Positions 62,472 through 64,000 of a stretch of 64,000 nt of DNA are shown here, one piece after another. Made by a program: the position numbers and the translations under genes. The DNA is taken from NCBI GenBank assembly GCA_933228895.1, contig OW121852.1, positions 128,025,544 through 128,089,543 on the forward strand, written 5' to 3'. The notes beneath the pieces were generated by a model. It did not search any database and was not told where the DNA came from. It saw only the letters and a list, made by a program, of their open reading frames with translations. Source of the stretch: Platycnemis pennipes (Eukaryota > Arthropoda > Insecta > Odonata > Platycnemididae). Each line of letters opens with the position of its first letter. Within the stretch, counting starts at the first letter, position 1.

Positions 62472-64000
62472 TGATGTTTCGGTTATCGGCTTATGAAATA
62501 TTATTGCTTGTGTTTTTGTGGTATTTAAAGACAAGCGCCACTTCCTGTACCATTTTTCGGCTTCCTCCAGTGCATCCTGCAAGTATTCAACTGCTTTATT
62601 TGCCCATTTACTGCTAGAGATAATGGCAACGTCATCCGCATAAAATGCATTTTCAATTAGCCAGTTTTCGTCGTTATTGGGAAAGTCAGCCATGTAAAGA
62701 TTTAAGAGCAGTGGCCCAAGAACTGAGCCTTGTGGCACTCCTCCACTAGCAGTTTTCCAGTCACTACACTCATCTTTCCATTTCACACAAAACGGTCTCT
62801 CGTGTAGGTATGATTTTGTCCATAATAGAAACCATTTAGGGAAGTTCCAGCCTTCCATTTTCAGAAGTAGGCCATCGTGCCATACCTTGTCAAAGGCTTT
62901 CGATACATCCAGAAAGACCCCGGTTGTTACTTTATTTTTGCTGTAGCCATCCGTAATGTGATTAATAAGTCTGTTTATTTGGTGGGTTGTCGACCTTCCT
63001 AGTCGGAAACCGAATTGTTCTTCAGGTATAACGTTGTTGCATTCAACGAATTTATTTATATATTTTGCCACAACTCGTTCCGCCAGTTTCCCAATATGTG
63101 ATATTAGGGAGATTGGTGTAAAGTCATCCTTTGATAAAGTACGCCCAGTTTTCTTTGGGATGCAGGTAACTATGGCCTTTTTCCACGGCACAGGATAGTG
63201 GCCCATTCTGATGGAATTGTTTATTAGCATTGCTAGAAAGCGTTTGGCCGAGCATGGAAGTTTTTTCAATACTTCATTCGGGATGTCATCGTCCCCCGTC
63301 GCCTTTTTATTTTGTATTTTGCTGATGGCTTCATCAATGTCGCTTATATTAAAATTAGGAACATCTTCTGAGTTCCTATTAGCAGCCCATTGAGCTTCGT
63401 CAAGTGTTATTACCGGCGTTTTACTGCCGGGTCGTCCAGGTGTAAAAATCTTAGCGAGATGAGCAGCAATCGCATTAGCCTTGTCGATAGGACGTACTAG
63501 TGTAGTTGAGTTCTCGTCTCGGATTAAAGGGTCTGCGAGAGCCACGTTCCTCATTTTTCTTGCTGTCTTCCACAAGGATCTGTCATTTGTCGTCATATTA
63601 CTTAATAAAATTTCCCATCTTTCTTTACGTGCCGCTTTTATCTGCTGCTTGATTTCTTTATTTAGATCTCGCAGTTGATTCTTCAATAGTAACGTCCCCA
63701 GAGTTTTGTATTGTCGTCTTACATAATTCCACAATTTGATCATGTCTTTCACTTCGCTTGTCAAGGGGATAAATCCCGCTGGTCTGCCCTTCCGTTTGGG
63801 TATGCTTACCAGCATGCCCTTTTTTATTGTTTTTGAGAGATCTTCCGCCATTTTGTCTAGATCCCCCGGGTGTTTTGGTTCACAATTGAACTGCGTTAGT
63901 TCTGATGTCACTGTTTTGTCAAATTTGTCCCAGTCTGCAAGACCATAGCAGAATCTGGGACCTATTGGTGGCGTTCTCATTGGTGCTCGTCCTATGTGAA
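62472..64000 (-). pseudogene. Jockey-like ORF2, copy J2 (3'-truncated, continues beyond the window)
   Basis: The minus-strand frame 63980-62418 (520 codons) is open. It covers the end of the endonuclease/linker and the RT: PISLISHIGKLAERVV, EEQFGFRLGRSTTHQI, VFLDVSKAFDKVWHDGLL, GVPQGSVLGPLLLNLYMAD, NAFYADDVAIIS (FYADD) and LSLNTTKTQAIIFHK. It matches J1 closely. After about 62472 the frame runs into unrelated sequence (the proposed Tigger end), so the RT thumb and 3' end are lost. The endonuclease lies beyond 64000. Confidence 0.88.

Overview
This window looks like animal, most probably arthropod, nuclear DNA and I find no host gene in it. The evidence is the mixture of element types: BEL/Pao and Mag-like LTR retrotransposons, I-like and Jockey-like non-LTR elements, a Penelope-like element, and hAT, Tigger/pogo, piggyBac, mariner, PIF/Harbinger and Transib-like DNA transposons. 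Introns are short with GT/AG borders. There are no bacterial operons, rRNA genes, functional tRNA genes or CRISPR arrays. Nearly every base that can be assigned belongs to a mobile element, and most elements sit inside other elements.

Layout, left to right. 1-2455: first copy of an unnamed multi-exon repetitive gene family ('U', minus strand). 2456-3597: unassigned, with a possible Tigger-like relic. 3598-6876: I-like element A, with a large internal deletion. 6877-8570: piggyBac and mariner fragments. 8571-21704: an old L1/Tx1-like element on the minus strand, split by a Mag-like LTR element (9299-13771) and a BEL/Pao element (14758-21088). 21705-41530: a second U copy spread over about 20 kb by nested insertions. 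The deepest nest is U containing I-like E, containing Jockey J1, containing I-like B (26443-32117). Further insertions are I-like fragment F1, a PIF/Harbinger element (36094-39835, itself holding I-like F2) and I-like F3. 41531-43387: unassigned, with a foldback repeat. 43388-62471: a Tigger-like element that appears to contain a 16.9-kb hAT element (43736-60597). The hAT holds a repeat-bounded insert, a SINE-like tRNA-derived element, the intact full-length I-like element C (47524-53212), a Penelope-like element with an uninterrupted reading frame (54278-57477) and a Transib-like element (58442-60033). 62472-64000: Jockey J2, which runs off the window.

The recently active elements are I-like C (both ORFs open, perfect 12-bp target duplication), the Penelope-like element (one long ORF, near-identical 252-bp flanking repeats), and the BEL and Mag-like elements (near-identical LTRs, one visible disabling lesion each). 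Several nests are confirmed internally, because the host element's reading frame or sequence resumes exactly at the second copy of the target duplication.

The most unusual signals are these. (1) A GC-rich 5' module of about 585 bp is almost unchanged between three I-like copies whose coding regions have diverged strongly. (2) A 1.6-kb element has 33-bp inverted ends starting with the RAG-type heptamer CACAGTG and a CGCCG target duplication. (3) A hammerhead-like fold lies in the Penelope repeats. (4) A 3'-terminal hairpin followed by a (TAC)n or (TACC)n tail is shared by the seven I-like copies. All family assignments come from reading motifs by eye; no database search was run.
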